Positions 42,022-54,105 of a stretch of DNA of 64,000 bases are shown here, in pieces (within the stretch, counting starts at the first letter, position 1; each line of letters opens with the position of its first letter). The DNA comes from Lithodes maja (taxonomy: Eukaryota > Arthropoda > Malacostraca > Decapoda > Lithodidae), in contig JBAKBP010007688.1 of assembly GCA_037953745.1 (NCBI GenBank), positions 33,453-97,452 on the forward strand. Reading direction: 5' to 3'. The notes under the pieces are model-generated. The model had not been told where the DNA came from, made no database searches, and saw only the letters and a program-made list of their open reading frames with translations. The translations under genes and the position numbers were made by a program.

Positions 42022-42317
42022 ATGCGACATAAGAGATAGACAAACCAAACTGAAATGATTACTGATTACGGATTACTGATATTTACTATAGGATGTAAGG
42101 TATCTTAAAATAACCCCCTAGAAATACTTTTTCTAAAGTATCCATTTCTTTATCCTCCCCTTTTTTCCCCAGCTAACCTAATCCCACAAGGACCCCAATG
42201 GAAATACGCCTAACGGCCTTATTGGGCTATCCTTAGTTGGAATTATGCAAGGCTGGTACATGTCATATTTGTAACAAACTATGTGGTACCAACTCTGTAA
42301 ATTGCTAACTGAATAAA

Positions 42318-42348
<31 letters not shown>

Positions 42349-42607
42349 ACTAGCAATTACCCACTCCACCAACTCTACATTACCCACAGCATTACCATTA
42401 ATACCACAGATATCGGCGACCCAAGTAGCACAACATGCAACAAGAACAACAATAAAAACAGGTAGCACTCGCAAATACATCTACAGGGAAGCAGCATCAA
42501 CGGACAATGAAAACAACAGCAAACAACCACAGCCCGACCGCGAGTATCCCCTTCCCTCTCCCGCACAAACAGCTGATCGACGCGGACCAAACCACACCTC
42601 CAGACGT

Positions 42608-45336
42608 ATGATAAACAGTAAGAAAAAACTATGTATAGTCTGTAATATTGGTTTCAACAATAGGAGTTCACTTTTACAATGCAACAGTTGTAATGAAATT
42701 GTTCATAACCGATGTACTTACGTTAACAGTAGAAACAAAGTTGAATGTGTTAAATGTAGGAACTCAGCTGTACAACATCGCGAAACCATTTGTTTTATTT
42801 GTGAATCACTCATAACACGACGTCAGAAGATCCAAAACTGTGTAAAGTGTAAACAGGTAGCTCACATGAAGTGCATCTCAAAGAAGACCAACAGTGATGA
42901 ACGGGAATTCCTTTGCAATAAGTGTGCCTTGCATTCATTACCGAATATTAATGTAAATGATCCAAGTATTAACAACTCAGAATCCAGCCAGGACACATTC
43001 AAAATCAAAGATGAATACAGAGTGTTCACCAACAAAGGGCTCCATCTTATCCACATTAACGCCAGATCAATGTACCATAAATTGTCAGAAATAAACTTGT
43101 TAGCTAATAAGACCAAAGCTTCAATAATTGCAATCACAGAAACCTGGCTGGATTCAAGTATAAACGATGGTGAAATAAACATTCAAGGTTTCAACATGGT
43201 TAGGAATGATCGCAATAGGCATGGGGGAGGAGTATGTCTGTATGTAAAAAACAACCTCACACACACAACCAGGACCGACCTCCATGTAGAAAATCACGAA
43301 GCTCTGTGGATCGACCTACACCTGCTGAGGACAAGACCCATCACAATTGGGGTATGCTATAGGCCACCAGCCGACACACAATTCTTGACCAAATTTGAAC
43401 GAACTTTGTCATCGCTAGACCCTCGGAATGAATCCATCATACTAGGGGATTTTAACCTGTGTTACAAACAACGAAATGATAGGCTTGTACGAGAATATAG
43501 GCATATACTGACAATGCACAATCACAAACAACTCATCACAACCCCCACACGTATCTCTGAGAACACTGCCACAATATTAGACCACATAAACTGTAACAGA
43601 GAGGACAAAATATCCCAATCAGGGGTTATACAGACTGGGATAAGTGATCACTTCGTCACATATTGCACACGGAAAACCACAAAAATTACCCTAGAGAATC
43701 ACAAGATTATCAAAACAAGGTCACTCAGAAACTACAATAAGGAAACATTTCTGGACATTTTATGGAATACAGACTGGTCTCCAGTGTTTGGAAGTACAAA
43801 CGTTAATGACGCATGGGTTGGCTTCAGAACCATCATCACAAACATCCTAGACGAAATAGCTCCTCTGAAAGACATACGAATTAAAGCAAGGTCAGACCCA
43901 TGGATCAACAATGACATACTACACCATCTGGAACACAGAGACAATCTGTTAAAAAGGCTAGCGAAACATAGACAGGATCAAGGTCTGAAACATGAGTTCA
44001 ACAGGGCCAGGAATAAACTAAGTAGGAAAATGAAATCAGCAAAAAATAATTATTTTCACAATAAGGCAGAGGAATATCAGAATAACCCAAAGAAACTATG
44101 GAGGCACCTAAAAACAACAGGCTACAGCAACAAGACAAGGGATTCGTCTAACACTAATATTGCTCTCACCATTAATGATCAGGTTTGCCACGATAAACGA
44201 AAAATTTCAACCTACTTCAACTCCTTCTTCACTTCCATAGCAAACACACTTGCACAGAACCTACCTCAACCTCTCAATAAATACACGACAACAACGGCCA
44301 CCTTTCGTAATTTCTACAGAGATAAAGACGTACACCCGAACACATTTAGATTGCAAAATGTTACACCAAAATACACTTTTGACGAGCTGTCTAACCTAAA
44401 TGTACATAAGAGCACAGGACCAGACAAAATTCCTGCCAAATTTCTACGAGATGGAGCCATTGGTATAGCAGGCCCCCTAACCCACATCATCAACTTGTCA
44501 ATTAACACCAACACAGTACCTGCTGAACTGAAGGAAGCTATTGTAACCCCTCTATTCAAGAAAGGAAATAAACTAGAAGTTGGCAACTACAGACCAGTTA
44601 GCATATTATGTATTGTATCTAAAATCCTTGAAAGAGCGGTATACACCCAAATTGAACACTACCTCAAACAAAACGATCTATTCTATAAGTTTCAATCAGG
44701 TTTCAGATGCATGTACTCGACAGACTCCTGTCTCATCCACTTAACGGATCACATTCGTAAAGAAATGTCTAAAGGTAACTACACCGGTATGGTTCTTCTT
44801 GATCTACAAAAAGCGTTTGACACAGTAGACCATGATATCCTATGTAATAAACTACAAGCTATGGGCATAGGGTCTGTGAACTGGTTTAAATCTTATCTTA
44901 GTGGTAGAACCCAAAGAGTCAAAATTGATGATAATATATCTGATCCGATGCCAATTAACTGTGGGGTCCCGCAGGGAAGCATCCTTGGTCCCTTACTCTT
45001 TCTCTGTTATGTGAACGACATGGAACTGAGCGTCTCATGTAAATTATTACTGTATACAGACGACAGCGTGCTTCTGGTTTCAGGAAAAGACCCAATAAGT
45101 ATTGCCGCTTCACTTTCCAAAGAACTAGCATCATGTAGTGAATGGCTAGTGGACAATAGACTATCTCTTCACCTGGGCAAGACAGAAGCCATCTTATGTG
45201 GAACAAAACGCAAACTGAAAGACATTGTGGGCTTCTCGGTCAACTGTAATGATATTCCTATAACAACAGTGTCACAAGTTAAATATCTCGGACTGAAACT
45301 GGACGCGAGTTTGTCAGGTGAAACAATTTTGGAATC
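42608..45336 (+). pseudogene. CR1-like ORF2 copy 2, first part (RT active site changed to YTDD)
   Basis: This frame carries both PHD-like fingers (CIVC..., CFIC...), the endonuclease with the same motifs as copy 1 and most of the RT. The catalytic YADD is YTDD here (near residue 816, codons at 45053-45064) through a G-to-A change. The coding sequence is cut at 45336 by the LTR insertion; residues read after that to 45388 come from the LTR. The rest continues at 48895. It cannot be functional in this arrangement. Confidence 0.8.
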
Positions 45337-48300
45337 TGTAATGCCCTCGAAAATGTCCCGCACCCACAATAATACTAACCCGAGTTGACGTCAAGTATAG
45401 CAACCTTAGTCCGATTTTTAAGAACCACGGTGATGGTCTCTCGAGATGAGTTTATTGGACTTACCATCTACGACTATTTTCGAACCACGGTGATAGTCTC
45501 TCGAGACGAGTTTATTGGACTTACCATCTACGACTATATCTATACTCGTCATGGAAAATGATATAAGAGGTCTAGGGACAATCGTGGGTGTTTTAACTTC
45601 TAAAATAATTATATAACATCTACTTCTCGGATGCAAGAACATACATAGATATAATTATGGCTGTCTGATGTGTTGGCATTGGCTCAACGTCGGGACAGGG
45701 CATGGTTGTTTTTAATATGAATGTATATTCCTGTTCATCATCTTTGTAGCAAGGACAGTGCCGCTATGTCGTATCAATGCTGGTGGCAGTTAATATTATA
45801 GACTTAGTTACTAGAGGAACAATGCAAGGGGCGACTGAGCACGGGTTACATATATCTATACTCGTCATGGAAAATGATAGAAGAGGTCTAGGGACAATCG
45901 TGGGTGTTTTAACTTCTAAAATATATATAAAATCTACTTCTCGGATGTAAGAACATACATAAATATTATGGCTGTCTGATGTGTTGGCATTGGCTCAACG
46001 TCGGGACAGGGCATGGTTGTTTTTAATATGAATGTATATTCCTGTTCATCATCTTTGTAGTTAGGAGTGTAGGACACGAGGGGGTTAGTGTACGTGAGGT
46101 GTGGAAAAATGGTCAGTTTAGAAAAATGTAACCCGTGCTCAGTCGCCCCTTGCATTGTTCCTCTAGTAACTAAGTATTAATATTAACATTCCCTAACATC
46201 TTGTCTTGCCAGACTAAGCTTTATGAAGACCCATCGCCCCATAAATCTATGTATGCAATCCTTAGGTTAAGTATTTTTATCCGCCATTGTGTTCACCTTT
46301 TTCCATTTACTTTCCACAATTGTCATACGTCTTCCCCTTGCCTCCTTCGTATCCACAGCCCACACTACGCCAATTTACTTCGTGTCTTACACCTCTTACC
46401 CCAACCAGAGATTGTATAAGATAACCTGGTTACCAGTATCTGTCATAAGTACCCCGAAACAATAACTAAGTACCCCTACGAACTGCCGCTTTTGTTAATA
46501 ATAATAATAATAATAATATTTATTCAGTTAGCAATTTACAGAGTTGGTACCACATAGTTTGTTACAAATATGACATGTACCAGCCTTGCATAATTCCAAC
46601 TAAGGATAGCCCAATAAGGCCGTTAGGCGTATTTCCATTAAGGCGTTGTTGGTATTTATATTTATATTTAATAGAAAACGCAGTTCCCAGGACCAACTAA
46701 TAGTATCCATAACCCTCGGACTGATCACATAACTCTATCTTTTCCAGACTCATATACCACCCCATAGTTGCATTCCCCGGTAGCATATTTTGGCTAACGT
46801 ATTCTACTGCCTTTTCAAACTTTCCATATCAAGTGTAGCCTAATGCCACCCCCACGCCCAGGGACCTTAGGGGCAAAATTTCCCTGTAGCCCTTGAACTC
46901 TCCCCCCCTCTCAGTAAGAATTCCCGCGCTTCTCGACTCTTGTCCGACCTAGCCTCTCTCTCATACCTCTTGAAGATCCTTGAATTGTCCGTTGCTAACG
47001 CTCTCCAACCTTTTATATATATACTCCTATCCAGCCTACCTTCACTTAGTAGGCCAGAACAACATTAGAACTTTACTAGCCCCTTGCATGCCATCTATTC
47101 TCTTACAACACATTCACAACCCTGCACCCAATGGTCGTCGGTGCGAGGCTAGCCGCCCCGCCAGTTACTAACTTATATTGCCATACTTCCAGATAAATGT
47201 GGCAGAGTTAGCAACCCAGTCTCCACCACATCCAGCAAACTCTACAATTAACAACCAACCGAGTAAAACCAGCTAGCTAAGGCACCTTCGGTTTTGGTAT
47301 TAAAGACACCCACATCTGTCTCATACACAGAGGGTTATTATACACACTGGTGATATGGCAAGCCCCTAGCCACAGCCGCCGGACGACGTTCACAGAGAGA
47401 GGGCGCCCAGCTCCCCCTTTTTTGCCCACCCGAGGAGGGAGACCCCCACCCCCGCGGAGGTATACCTGGCCCCTGTTTTGACTTTCGAGTCATTGCCAGG
47501 TAGCACAGGAATTCTTCCTATCAATGAACTAACCATGAATGACTAACACCTTTACTAACCTCTATTAACTCACAATAAACCATTTACCTTTCTTGCATGC
47601 TCCGATCACTAAATTAGCACCTCGGCTATACCATAGAATGAAGATTGAACAATCTAGAGAGACGTTCCTATCACAGCTGTCCCCATCCTCCTCGCAAAGT
47701 AGATCCAGTCTCTCTCCCCTAAATACGTCCAGTATAGCCAAAATAGTACCTCTTACTAAGGCTCAGTTATATGAAATATAAAGGCTTTCCTATAGCCCTG
47801 TGCCACAACAGTAAATACCATCTTACCTAGTCTCCATTTCTATTGAGAGCTCAATTAAGTTCATAAGACTCGAGATCCCTACTGTCTACAGGGTCCAGAA
47901 CCGAGCCTATAAATCTAACTCCCGCCCCCAGTCAAATCAGTTGAAAGCTAGACACCAACCAGGGGTCACTACCCTGCAGTTAACCTCTAGCTCTGCCCTT
48001 GTGTTGTTCCGGAGTGAGATCCCAGAACCGGCAGACTCCGTGGCAGATTTGGATGGAAGGACCTGCCCACGTATTTAAGAACTTCACACATATGGACACC
48101 CTGGACGGCCGCGGAACCAGTCGTTAGCCCCCAACATCATGGACGCAAGATAACCAGGACCAGACCCATCAGATACTACCCAAGATTCTCTTTAGCAGTA
48201 CTACATCTTACTGTGCTGTTTAGAGATTTCACTAATTAAATATTTCTACGAAGTGGCTAAGACCTTGCCCAGTGTAATACAGACTTAACCATTCCATTTG

Positions 48301-48894
48301 GGACGTACTAAGCGATCAGTGCTCATTAATTAACAGGCGACCTTGACTCTCGTAATTACCTTATTCAGATATTAAAACTCTAGTGATATCTAACGTTCGC
48401 CCACTGATTTGCGTTCTATGTATTTCTGAAACAAGGATATAAAACTTAGATCAGTACCCCTCTGAGGTTACAATAGAATTCCCGTGCTCTAAAATACGCG
48501 TGTCTAATCTAGTCTGTGAACTACTACTTGTGCACCAGAGCTACCAGTAATAAATCTAACAGTGAATAGGAATCTACAAGTAACATTGATGGTCTTCGGT
48601 ATATAAACCTGTTAAATCAAAGCCAGTGATCAGAAGATTAATACCTGAACGTTGGAAGTGGGAGACTAGGCTCCATCCAGATCCACTTATGCTAGTGTTG
48701 TTCCATTCTATTATATTGTCTTACACAAGTATTCTGCAGTGGTATATTAATAAACGTGATCGTGTAACTTGCTACCATGTGTTTCTTTGTGTTCTCTATT
48801 CCTCATATCTTGTATTGTGCATGCAGCCTTCTATACCCAGTCAATTAGAACTCACATTACCCAAGTTAAACCTGTAGAAAAACAGGGCATAACA
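45337..48894 (+). mobile_element. Giant solo LTR (3.56 kb)
   Basis: It starts TGTAATGCCC and ends GGGCATAACA (inverted ends, one mismatch) and is flanked by GAATC on both sides (45332-45336, 48895-48899). It contains no internal coding region, so it is a solo LTR left by recombination. A direct repeat of about 60 bp lies near its start (45422-45537). It contains inverted modules of the same repeat family and near its end a TATATAAA (48600-48607) and AATAAA (48749-48754), as expected for U3-R-U5. The right end is nearly identical to the sequence ending at 52976. Confidence 0.8.
46494..46640 (-). mobile_element. CR1-like LINE 3' stub inside the solo LTR
   Basis: The inverse of about 42195-42340, with an (AAT)n run at its left as the 3' tail. 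It is a 150-bp, strongly 5'-truncated insertion of the neighbouring CR1-like family. Confidence 0.75.
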
Positions 48895-49485
48895 GAATCT
48901 ATCCTGAGTAAGTGTAGAGCACGTATAAAATACCTGTATAGACAGGTGGGATGCTTGCCCGCGGCGACCAAAAAGACCCTCTGCCAAGCGCTTGTTCAAT
49001 GTCATTTTGACTATTCTGTGTCATCATGGTACTCTGCATCATCTAAATCAGCACAGCACAAACTTCAGGTCACTCAAAATAAAATGGTTAGGTTCATGCT
49101 GAAACTAGGACCCAGATCACATGTTGGCCAGGAACAACTTCAGTCACTAGGTATGCTCAATGTCTCTGACAGGGCCAAACAAATGAGGCTAACTAATGCC
49201 TTCAAAATTTTCTATGACAGAGCTCCAGAGTATCTACAGAATGATTTTGTTAAAGCAAATGAGAGGAGTGGACATAATACAAGAAACATGATGTTTAATT
49301 TTAAGGTCCCGAGAATCCAAGGACAGGGTAAGCAAACATTCTTCTTCACTGCCATCAAAGACTGGAACGACCTACCCCAGTCAGTCCGTGAAAAGAGAAC
49401 ACTGTATTCCTTCAGACGTAGCCTGAAGGAACACCTGAACCGGACAGCTGCGAGAAGGGAGCACCAAGCTTATGTCTACTACTAA
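48895..49485 (+). pseudogene. CR1-like ORF2 copy 2, C-terminal part
   Basis: This resumes the copy 2 reading frame after the LTR, with the tail beginning ESILSKCRARIKYLYR and ending at TAA 49483-49485. It matches copy 1 at 41434-42021 with few changes. The frame open upstream to 48769 is LTR sequence. Confidence 0.8.
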
Positions 49486-49805
49486 ATACGACATAAGAGA
49501 TAGACAAACCAAACTGAAATGATTACTGATTACGGATTACTGATATTTACTATAGGATGTAAGGTATCTTAAAATAACCCCCTAGAAATACTTTCTCTAA
49601 AGTATCTAGTTCTTTATCCTCCCCTTTTCCCCAGCTAACCTAATCCCACAAGGACCCCAATGGAAATACGCCTAACGGCCTTATTGGGCTATCCTTAGTT
49701 GGAATTATGCAAGGCTGGTACATGTCATATTTGTAACAAACTATGTGGTACCAACTCTGTAAATTGCTGACTGAATAAATATTATTATTATTATTATTAT
49801 TATTA

Positions 49806-52800
49806 TGACGAGTATAGATATATGTAACCCGTGCTCAGTCGCCCCCTTGCATTGTTCCTCTAGTAACTAAGTGTCTCTATAATATTAACTGCCACCAGTA
49901 TTGATACGACATAGCGGCACTGTCCTTGTGTCGTATTGTGCCAAGTGCAGATCAACCAGGTTTCATCACCTTATTAGGACGACGACTATAATGTCGTCGT
50001 TCATCGATGTATTCAATCCTTAGGTTACGTATCAATATTAACATTCCCTAACATATCTTGTCTTGCCAGACTAAGTCTCTGAAGACCCATCGCCCCCATA
50101 AAATCTATGTATTCAATCCTTAGTTTAAGATATTAATATTAACATACCCTAACATACCTTGTCTTGCCAGACTAAGTTTCTGAAGACCCATCGCCCCATC
50201 AAATCTATGTATGCAATCCTTAGGTTAAGTATCTTTATCCGCCATTGTGTTCACCTTTTTCCATTTACTTTTCCACAATTGTCATACGTCTTCCACTTAC
50301 CTCCTTCGTATCCACAGTCCACACTACGCCAATTTGCTTCGTGTCCTACACCTCTTACCCCAACCAGAGATTGTATGGATAACCTTTGTTACCAGTATCT
50401 ATCATAGTATTCCTAAACAATAACGAAGTACCCCTACGAACTGCCGTTTTTCTTTGGTCTATATTTCATAGAAAACGCAGTTCCCAGGGACACCTAGACA
50501 TACACGACATCGTGTCAAATAATAGGTCCATAACCCCTCGTATTGACGAATAATAATACACCATGTTTTTCCCTACTTTATCCACAGTCAAGCACACACC
50601 TGAAGTTAACCTCCTTCTCCCCCACCGCCCCACAGTCCACATGATTCTATCTTTTCCAGATTTTTCCAAAGATTTTTCACAAGCACTGAGTCGTTACCAT
50701 CCCTCATGAGCAAAGGGATGGGCTAGTAGTACAGGACCCCAATGGAAATACGCCTAATCGGCCTTATTGAGCTATCCTTAGCTAGCTTAGCATGCGCTAG
50801 CTTTAAGAACTATTATTATTATTATTATTATTATTATTACTCATATACCACCCCGTATTTGCATCCCCCGATAGCATTTGGCTAACGTACTTTCACTGTC
50901 CTTTCAAACTCCAATATCAATTGTAGCCTAATGCCACCCCCACGCCCAGAGACCTTAGGGTCAAATTTCCCTGTAGCCCCCTGAGCTTCCCCCCCTCTCA
51001 GTAAGATACCCGCGCTTCTCGACTCTTGTCCGACCTAGCCTCTCTCTCATACCTCTTGAAGATCCTTGATTTTTCCGTTGCTAACGCTCTCCAACCTTTT
51101 ATATATATACTCCTATCCAGCCTGCCTTCACTTAGTAGGCCAGAACAACATTAGAACTTTACTAACCCTTTGCATGCCATCTATTCTCTTACAACCCATT
51201 CACAACCCTGCACCCAATGGTCGTCGGTGCGAGGCTCGCCGCCTCGCCAGTAACTAACTTCTATTGCCATACTTCCAGATAAATGTGGCAGAGTTAGCAA
51301 CCCGTCTCCACCACACCAAGCAAACCATGAAATTAACAACCAACCGATTATAACCAGCTAGCCAAGGCACCTTCGGTTTTGATATTAAAAACACCCACAT
51401 CTGTCCCATAAACAGAGGGTTATTACAAACACTGGTGATATGGCAAGCCCCTAGCCACAGCCGCCGGACGACCATCACAGAGAGAGGGCGCCCAGCTACC
51501 CTTTTTTTACCCACCCCTGCGGAGGTATACCTGACCCCCTGTTTTGACTTCTGAGTCATTGCCAGGTAGCACAGGTATTCTTCCTATCAATGAACTAACC
51601 ATGCATGGCTAACACCTTTACTAACCTCTATTAACTCACAATAAACCATTTACCTTTCTTGCATACTCTGATCACTAAATTAGCACCTCAGCTATACCAT
51701 AGAATGAAGATTGAACAATCTAAGAGAGACGCTCCTATCACAGCTGTCCCCATCCTCCTCGCAAAGTAGATCCAGTCTCTCTCCCCTAAATACTTCCAGT
51801 ATAGCCAAAATAGTACCTTTTACTAAGGCTCAGTTATATCACAAATTGAGGGCTTCCTATAGCCATGTGCCACAACAGTAATCACCACCTTACCTAGTCC
51901 CCGTATCTATTGAGAGCTCAAATAAGTCCATAAGACTCGAGATCCCTATGGTCTACAGGGCCCAAAACCGAGCCTATAAACCCAGTTCCAGCCCCCAGTA
52001 AAATCAGTTGAAAGCTAGACACCAACCAGTGGTCACTACCCTGAAGTTAACCTCTAGCTCTGCCCTTGTGTTGTTCCGGAGTTGAGAGATTCCAGAGCCG
52101 GCAGACTCCGTGGCAGATTTGGATAGAAGGACCTGTCCACGTATTTGAGAACTTCATACATATGGACCCCCTGGACGGCCGCGGAACCAGTCGTTAGCCC
52201 CCAACATCATGGACGCAAGATAACCAGGACCAGACCCATCAGATACTATCCAAGATTCCCTTTATCAGTACTACATAGTTACAGTGCTGTTTAGAGATTC
52301 ACTTATTAATATTTCTACGAAGTGGCTATCTCTTTGCCCCAGTATAATTCATATAACCATTCAATTAGGAAGTGCTAAGCGTGTCAGTGTCCATTAATTA
52401 ACAGGCGATACTAACTCTCGTAATCAACCATATACCCAGATATTATTACATAGAAGTGAAACCCTAGTGATATCTGAATGTTCGCCCACTGATTTGCGTT
52501 CTATGTATTTCTGAGACAAGAATATAAAACTTAGATCAGTACCCCCTGAGGTTACTAGAATTCCTGTGCTCTAAAATACGCGTGTCTAATCTAGTCTGTG
52601 AACTACTACTTGTGCACCAGAGCTACCAGTAATAAATCTAACAGTGAATATGATTCTATAAGTAACATTGATGGTCTTCGGTATATAAACCTGTTGAATT
52701 AAAGCCAGTGATGAGAAGATTAATACCTGAACGTTGGAAGTGGGAGACTAGGCTCCATCCAGATCCACTTATGCTAGTGTTGTTCAATTCTATTATATTG

Positions 52801-52976
52801 TCTTGCACGAGTATTCTGCAGTGGTATATCAATAAACGTGATCGTGTATCTTGTTACCATGTGTTTCTTTGTGTTCTCTATCCCTCATACCTTGTATTGT
52901 GCATGCAGCCTTATATACCCAGTCATTTAGAACTCACATTACCCAAGTTAATCCTGTAGAAAAACAGGGCATAACA
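49806..52976 (+). mobile_element. Giant LTR, right part (5' LTR of gag-only element)
   Basis: It resumes the modular repeat after the CR1-like pair and runs to ACA at 52976, immediately before a primer binding site. The last 1.3 kb matches the end of the solo LTR (47600-48894). A TATATAAA (52682-52689) and an AATAAA (52831-52836) lie 294 and 145 bp from the end, plausible promoter and polyadenylation signals. The true left end is unclear because older insertions and inversions precede it. Confidence 0.7.
50660..50839 (+). mobile_element. CR1-like LINE 3' stub inside this LTR copy
   Basis: The sequence matches the CR1-like 3' UTR from about 50733 and ends in (ATT)n. The other two LTR copies (46745, 58850) lack this block and read TTTTCCAGACTCATATACC directly. 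Confidence 0.65.
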
Positions 52977-52977
52977 T

Positions 52978-52992
52978 TGGTGGCAGCGGTGG
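52978..52992 (+). other. Primer binding site, complementary to a leucine tRNA 3' end
   Basis: TGGTGGCAGCGGTGG begins two bases after the LTR end. Its complement is CCACCGCTGCCA plus CCA, which matches the acceptor end of animal leucine tRNA of the AAG type as I remember it. This marks the start of the internal region and of minus-strand DNA synthesis. Confidence 0.65.
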
Positions 52993-53046
52993 TTCTTGAT
53001 TCGGATAAAAGGTTGCATTTCACTGTAAGTTTGGAACAGTAGAAGC

Positions 53047-54105
53047 ATGGCAACATCGCAAAAATGGCAGCTCGCTATGACACTCACACACATTCCCAAG
53101 TATGATGTAAACACGTATGATATCGCCACTTACTTAGACATAGTAAAGCCAGTGTTAGATGTGGCACTTCAAAATGACCACGACAAAATCGCCGTTGCAT
53201 TATTGCACATTATGCAGTTGGGAAAAGCCGTTTCCCAAATTGTTAAACAGGTAACGCCAGAGATTACCTGGAACCAGTTTCGATCCCTCGTGATCCGAAC
53301 CTTAGGGCCACTTTTGGGTTCCCTCGTCGCCCCCGAAATAATAAAATCAGTCGACGAGATCAAGTATGAAGGGGATATAAATGTGACCCTCATACAACTC
53401 TACAGATACATGAGGACCACGTATAGCTCTGAAGATGACGAGCAACAAAACGAACTCTTATTCACTGCATTGTTAAACATCCTCCCACCCCACATCACCG
53501 CCCATCTCGACCCGTACGGCTCATTCGAAGAACATAATATGTTCTTCGAACATATTATGCATATTATGCTCTCCATCAGAGAAGAATGCCGACTCAGTTC
53601 GATGAATCCCCTATCCAACCCTTCAGCCCCTATCCAAGACTCCGTGCACCCTTCCAAAATGACTTCCGGTGAAAGTCCAACCCCAGTGCACTCTTCCTTG
53701 CCTCTATCCTCTCTGACCATCCCTAAATTTTCCCCTGCCCAGCCATCCACCAACGATCATCTTCCATCAATTGTGTTACCCCATAAACCCCATCCTTTTT
53801 CTATGCCTGCCAACAGACCACAGCATGTAGAAATGGTCACCCCCACAGTAACCAATTCTTTTTCAAATTCACCCCTAAAAAATGCTGCTCAACAACCGGT
53901 CACGCCTCTCACTTCCTCATATTCATCACCTGCCCCCCCCCCCTCAAAACTGTCAACCTCACACCCCCCACCATCATCTCCCCACCTGCCCAACCTCGGT
54001 GAACCCCTTCAAACACCCGCATCAACCAAGAATGCTATAGCTCCGCCTACCTCCTATTTCCCCCCTCCCTGTCACCCTCTCCAACATTACCCGAACCACT
54101 CTTGA
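53047..54105 (+). CDS. Gag-like protein of a non-autonomous LTR retrotransposon
   Basis: This 352-residue frame starts at ATG 53047, 55 bases after the primer binding site. Residues 1-185 are largely helical-looking with regularly spaced hydrophobics (WQLAMTLTHIP..., LLNILPPHI...), as in a retrotransposon capsid. The rest is Pro/Ser/Thr-rich. No CCHC zinc knuckle, protease, RT or integrase follows anywhere before the next LTR. Particle formation is an inference from position and fold-like pattern; I do not recognise a specific family. Confidence 0.55.
   Translation: MATSQKWQLAMTLTHIPKYDVNTYDIATYLDIVKPVLDVALQNDHDKIAVALLHIMQLGKAVSQIVKQVTPEITWNQFRSLVIRTLGPLLGSLVAPEIIKSVDEIKYEGDINVTLIQLYRYMRTTYSSEDDEQQNELLFTALLNILPPHITAHLDPYGSFEEHNMFFEHIMHIMLSIREECRLSSMNPLSNPSAPIQDSVHPSKMTSGESPTPVHSSLPLSSLTIPKFSPAQPSTNDHLPSIVLPHKPHPFSMPANRPQHVEMVTPTVTNSFSNSPLKNAAQQPVTPLTSSYSSPAPPPSKLSTSHPPPSSPHLPNLGEPLQTPASTKNAIAPPTSYFPPPCHPLQHYPNHS

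Larger units (their letters stand above)
37288..42349 (+). mobile_element. CR1/L2-group LINE copy 1, nearly full-length
   Basis: The element begins 8 bases before an ATG in a good initiation context, encodes an ORF1-like frame with a 2A motif, a long ORF2 with two zinc fingers, endonuclease and RT, and ends in an (ATT)n tail (about 42318-42349). It inserted at TTTCCCAT^GACGAG in the modular repeat together with copy 2, which follows it head to tail. Confidence 0.85.
42350..49805 (+). mobile_element. CR1/L2-group LINE copy 2, 5'-truncated, split by a solo LTR
   Basis: It follows copy 1 head to tail, starting within the region equivalent to 38420, and ends in an (ATT)n tail (49783-49805). A solo LTR (45337-48894) with a GAATC target duplication splits it. 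The two parts rejoin exactly at the duplication and match copy 1 at about 41433-41440. Confidence 0.85.
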
